From the NCBI GenBank assembly GCA_016928995.1, contig JAFGJS010000076.1, positions 1 through 64,000 of the forward strand: a stretch of DNA of 64,000 nucleotides, read 5' to 3'. The translations under genes and the position numbers were made by a program. Source of the stretch: Candidatus Sumerlaeota bacterium. Lineage in GTDB: Bacteria; Sumerlaeota; Sumerlaeia; JAFGJS01. Shown piece by piece: positions 61,777-64,000 of this stretch; position 1 is the first letter of the stretch; each line of letters opens with the position of its first letter. The notes under the pieces are model-generated. The model searched no databases. It saw only the letters and a program-made list of their open reading frames with translations, and had not been told where the DNA came from.

Positions 61777-63615
61777 GTGAATACAGCAATGAATGTCATC
61801 TCCCGAGCGGCTTATTTTCTAATATTTTTCTGCTTTTTTTCAAATGCGGAGATCGTCTCAGCAGCGCGGCCAATGGAGAATCTTGGGCGCGGCGTGGTCG
61901 CGATCCGCACGGGAGACTCCAGCGTGTTTGTGAGTTGGCGCTTGCTGGGGTTGGATCCGCCGGACATCGGTTTTAATCTCTATCGCTCCGCTAATGGCGA
62001 GGCGGCGGTTTTATTGAATGATTCGGCGCTGACCAGCGGGACGAATTTCACGGACCGTTCCGCCGACCTGTCCACGACGAACAGCTATTTCGTCCGGCCG
62101 ATCCTGAACGGCGAGGAGCAGGCGCCCAGCGGCGCTTTTACGTTGGCGGCCAACCACGCGATCGAGCCGTGCGTCGTGGTTACGCTGCGGCAGGGCGAGT
62201 ACATTCATTTCACCTGGGTGGGCGATCTGGATGGCGACGGCGAGTATGACTATGTGGTGGACCGGATGGGCGGAGAAGAAAAGGGATGCAAGATCGAAGC
62301 CTATCGGCGCGACGGCGCTTATCTTTGGACAGTCGATTATGGCCCTAACAGTAAGAACATGAATGGCATTTCGCCTGGTTCGGCCACCATCGACGTGGGG
62401 CACTGGGACGGCGTGACGGTTTACGATGTCAACAGCGACGGAAAGGCGGAAGTGATCACCAAAATCGCCAATGGCGTCGTGTTCGGCGACGGCCGAGTCT
62501 GGCAAGACGATGATGATAACAAGCAATGGATCGCCGTGCTGGACGGCATGACCGGCGCGTTGATCAGCAGTTGTCCGATTCCCGGTGATTATATTTCGAT
62601 CGGACCAATGGCCTGTCAGCTGGGCATTGGCTGTCTGGACGGCGTGAAGCCCGGCGTCATTGCGTATATGAAAAACCGCAATCCGGATAAATCGTTCAAT
62701 CGCTTGGTGTGCGCCTATGAAATGGACGAAACCTCGCTGACCATGAAGTGGAAATGGTCCGGCGAGGGCGGCGGGTCGGACGGTCACCAGATCCGCATCA
62801 TTGATGTGAACGGCGACGGCTGCGACGATTTGTGCCAGATCGGCTACGTGCTGGATGGCGCCACGGGCGCCATGCTATACAACATGGATCAGCAGGGCAT
62901 CGTGCATGGCGACCGGTACCACATCGGCAAGCTCGATCCGACCCGGCCCGGCTTGCAGGGTTTCGCGGTGCAGCAGCGGAATCCCAACGGCATTCTGGAA
63001 CACTACTATGACGCGGCGACCGGCGAATTGCTTTGGAAGCATTCAACGGAAAATGCGGGCGACGTCGGCCGCGGTTGCGCCGCAGACATTGATCCGCGCC
63101 ATCCCGGCTATGAAGTCTGGTCGTTCTCCGGCATTTATAACGGTCCAACCAATGAAAAACTCGCCGACGATCCCAACCGGCCGTGGCCGAACTTTCGTTT
63201 TTGGTGGGACGGCGATGATTTAAGCGAGTGCTTCGACAATAAGAAGATTGAAAAATGGAATTATGAAACGAGCAAGGTCGAGCGGCTGCTGACGACCACC
63301 GATTATCACTCCGCGGAGGGCAGCTGGCGCGGCGCTCCGATGTTCTATGGCGATATCTTCGGCGACTGGCGCGAGGAAGTTGTGATGCGCAGCCCGGATC
63401 ATTCGAGCCTGATCATCTTCACTACGCCGATTGAAACGAGCCGGCGGCTTTATACGCTGCCGCATAATCCGGCATACCGGAATTGCATGACTGTCAAAGG
63501 CTACATGCAATCGCATATGCTGGACTACTACCTGGGCGAGGGTATGACCACGCCGCCAGCGCCGGATATCAGATATGCCGCCGGCGATGACAGCACAGTT
63601 CAAATCATTCCGTGA
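61777..63615 (+). CDS. Rhamnogalacturonan lyase, polysaccharide lyase family 11
   Basis: A 612-residue exported enzyme that cleaves the rhamnogalacturonan I backbone of pectin by beta-elimination, similar to YesW/YesX. Signal peptide about 1-30. It begins with the family's RPMENLGRGVVAIRTGDSSV and SWRLLGLDPPDIGFNLYR, followed by propeller repeats with calcium-type turns such as VGDLDGDGEYDYVVDR and DVNSDGKAE. GVVFGDGRVWQDD and SAEGSWRGAPMFYGDIFGDWREEVV are also visible. The start is GTG at 61777, with GAGGGA 5 nt upstream. A LacI-type operator candidate and the sigma factor gene lie upstream. Confidence 0.92.
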   Translation: MNTAMNVISRAAYFLIFFCFFSNAEIVSAARPMENLGRGVVAIRTGDSSVFVSWRLLGLDPPDIGFNLYRSANGEAAVLLNDSALTSGTNFTDRSADLSTTNSYFVRPILNGEEQAPSGAFTLAANHAIEPCVVVTLRQGEYIHFTWVGDLDGDGEYDYVVDRMGGEEKGCKIEAYRRDGAYLWTVDYGPNSKNMNGISPGSATIDVGHWDGVTVYDVNSDGKAEVITKIANGVVFGDGRVWQDDDDNKQWIAVLDGMTGALISSCPIPGDYISIGPMACQLGIGCLDGVKPGVIAYMKNRNPDKSFNRLVCAYEMDETSLTMKWKWSGEGGGSDGHQIRIIDVNGDGCDDLCQIGYVLDGATGAMLYNMDQQGIVHGDRYHIGKLDPTRPGLQGFAVQQRNPNGILEHYYDAATGELLWKHSTENAGDVGRGCAADIDPRHPGYEVWSFSGIYNGPTNEKLADDPNRPWPNFRFWWDGDDLSECFDNKKIEKWNYETSKVERLLTTTDYHSAEGSWRGAPMFYGDIFGDWREEVVMRSPDHSSLIIFTTPIETSRRLYTLPHNPAYRNCMTVKGYMQSHMLDYYLGEGMTTPPAPDIRYAAGDDSTVQIIP

Positions 63616-63917
63616 TTGAGAGGAATCAGACTAAAACAATATGCAGATGAAATTGAGTGAAACTTGAAAACGATTTCAACGACCGGGCTTCAGTTCATAT
63701 CGTCCGGCGGGAAAGGAGGAAAGCATTAAAGCGAGGTCTATTTTGAGATGAGTTATGATGGCATGTTTCTGTGATCCAACAGGTGAATATCCGAGTTTAT
63801 TGCAACTGTGCTTTGGTTGAATAGGCTCATTTTTTGTCAGGATTTAAATTTCCAGAAGCGCTTGGTATTGCGGCCTTAATCGATTGTATTCCAGACAAAA
63901 TGAAAGGGGTATTTACA
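63616..63917. other. Intergenic region with an operator candidate
   Basis: There is no gene in this stretch. It contains a dyad at 63664-63679 and the leader of a secreted protein gene. GAAAGGGG lies just before the ATG at 63918. Confidence 0.5.
63664..63679. promoter_or_regulatory. LacI-type operator candidate
   Basis: TTGAAAACGATTTCAA is a dyad with one mismatched pair and a central CG. It shares AAACGATT with the site at 61682-61700 and resembles consensus LacI/CcpA-type operators. Confidence 0.5.
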
Positions 63918-64000
63918 ATGAACGGTTTAAGAAGGGTGATCAGTTTGATTGCAATAATCATGCTGTGCGTTGGCGTTGCGCAGGCGTATGAACACGAGGT
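63918..64000 (+). CDS. Partial secreted protein (window edge)
   Basis: Only the first 27 codons are present, running off the window. They encode a signal peptide (MNGLRRVISLIAIIMLCVGV, then AQAYEHE) with a likely cleavage after AQA. GAAAGGGG lies 8 nt before the ATG. It is the next plus-strand gene after PL11 and has its own operator candidate, so it is likely another polysaccharide-use protein. Confidence 0.65.
   Translation, partial: MNGLRRVISLIAIIMLCVGVAQAYEHE

Overview
This is a moderately GC-rich bacterial chromosome segment with no rRNA, tRNA, phage, insertion-sequence transposase or CRISPR array that I can see. Several traits suggest a Gram-negative organism: a lipoprotein, a PilT motor and many secreted proteins. 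An anti-sigma factor fused to a LamG domain, giant polysaccharide lyases, LacI-type control and a ricin lectin together suggest the PVC superphylum (Kiritimatiellota, Lentisphaerota, Verrucomicrobiota) or a neighbour such as Sumerlaeota or Hydrogenedentota. That placement is an inference from gene style, not a proven taxonomy.

Positions 1-29200 are mostly housekeeping. In order they hold a flippase-like membrane protein, a 7Fe ferredoxin, RNase E/G, DUF445 and DUF1015 proteins. A tightly overlapping minus-strand operon follows (YhaO-like nuclease, lipoprotein, YhaN-like ATPase, QueE). Next come a PilT ATPase, a large hybrid sensor kinase, an ankyrin membrane protein, a glycosyltransferase with an extra Rossmann-like domain, the shikimate genes aroB-aroQ and a heterodimeric ABC exporter.

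Positions 29386-63615 are a carbohydrate-use region. A LacI-family repressor (29386-30423) sits beside a perfect TGTACA palindrome. Related TGTAC motifs lie near a small transcription unit (30861-31063) and upstream of a GH operon (sugar isomerase-like TIM barrel, GH43, GH57-like; 42141-38006). Between them is a plus-strand run of secreted or membrane-anchored proteins: ricin lectin, beta-propeller, SGNH-TPR, and a beta-sandwich plus thioredoxin-like protein. Two very large polysaccharide lyase-like enzymes (43759-48366 and 55217-58942) bracket an Opp-type ABC importer, whose binding protein is fused to its first permease. An ECF sigma factor and FecR-LamG anti-sigma factor stand divergent from a PL11 rhamnogalacturonan lyase. 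The likely logic is extracellular depolymerisation, import by the four-gene transporter, and control by LacI and ECF systems. The substrate (pectin-like or uronic-acid polymers) is inferred from enzyme families only.

Intergenic regions carry several repeat families. The most distinct is a roughly 150-165 bp palindromic MITE-like element with four full copies and one half copy. Two compact small-ORF units (30939-31010 and 42145-42213) have their own signals and merit attention.
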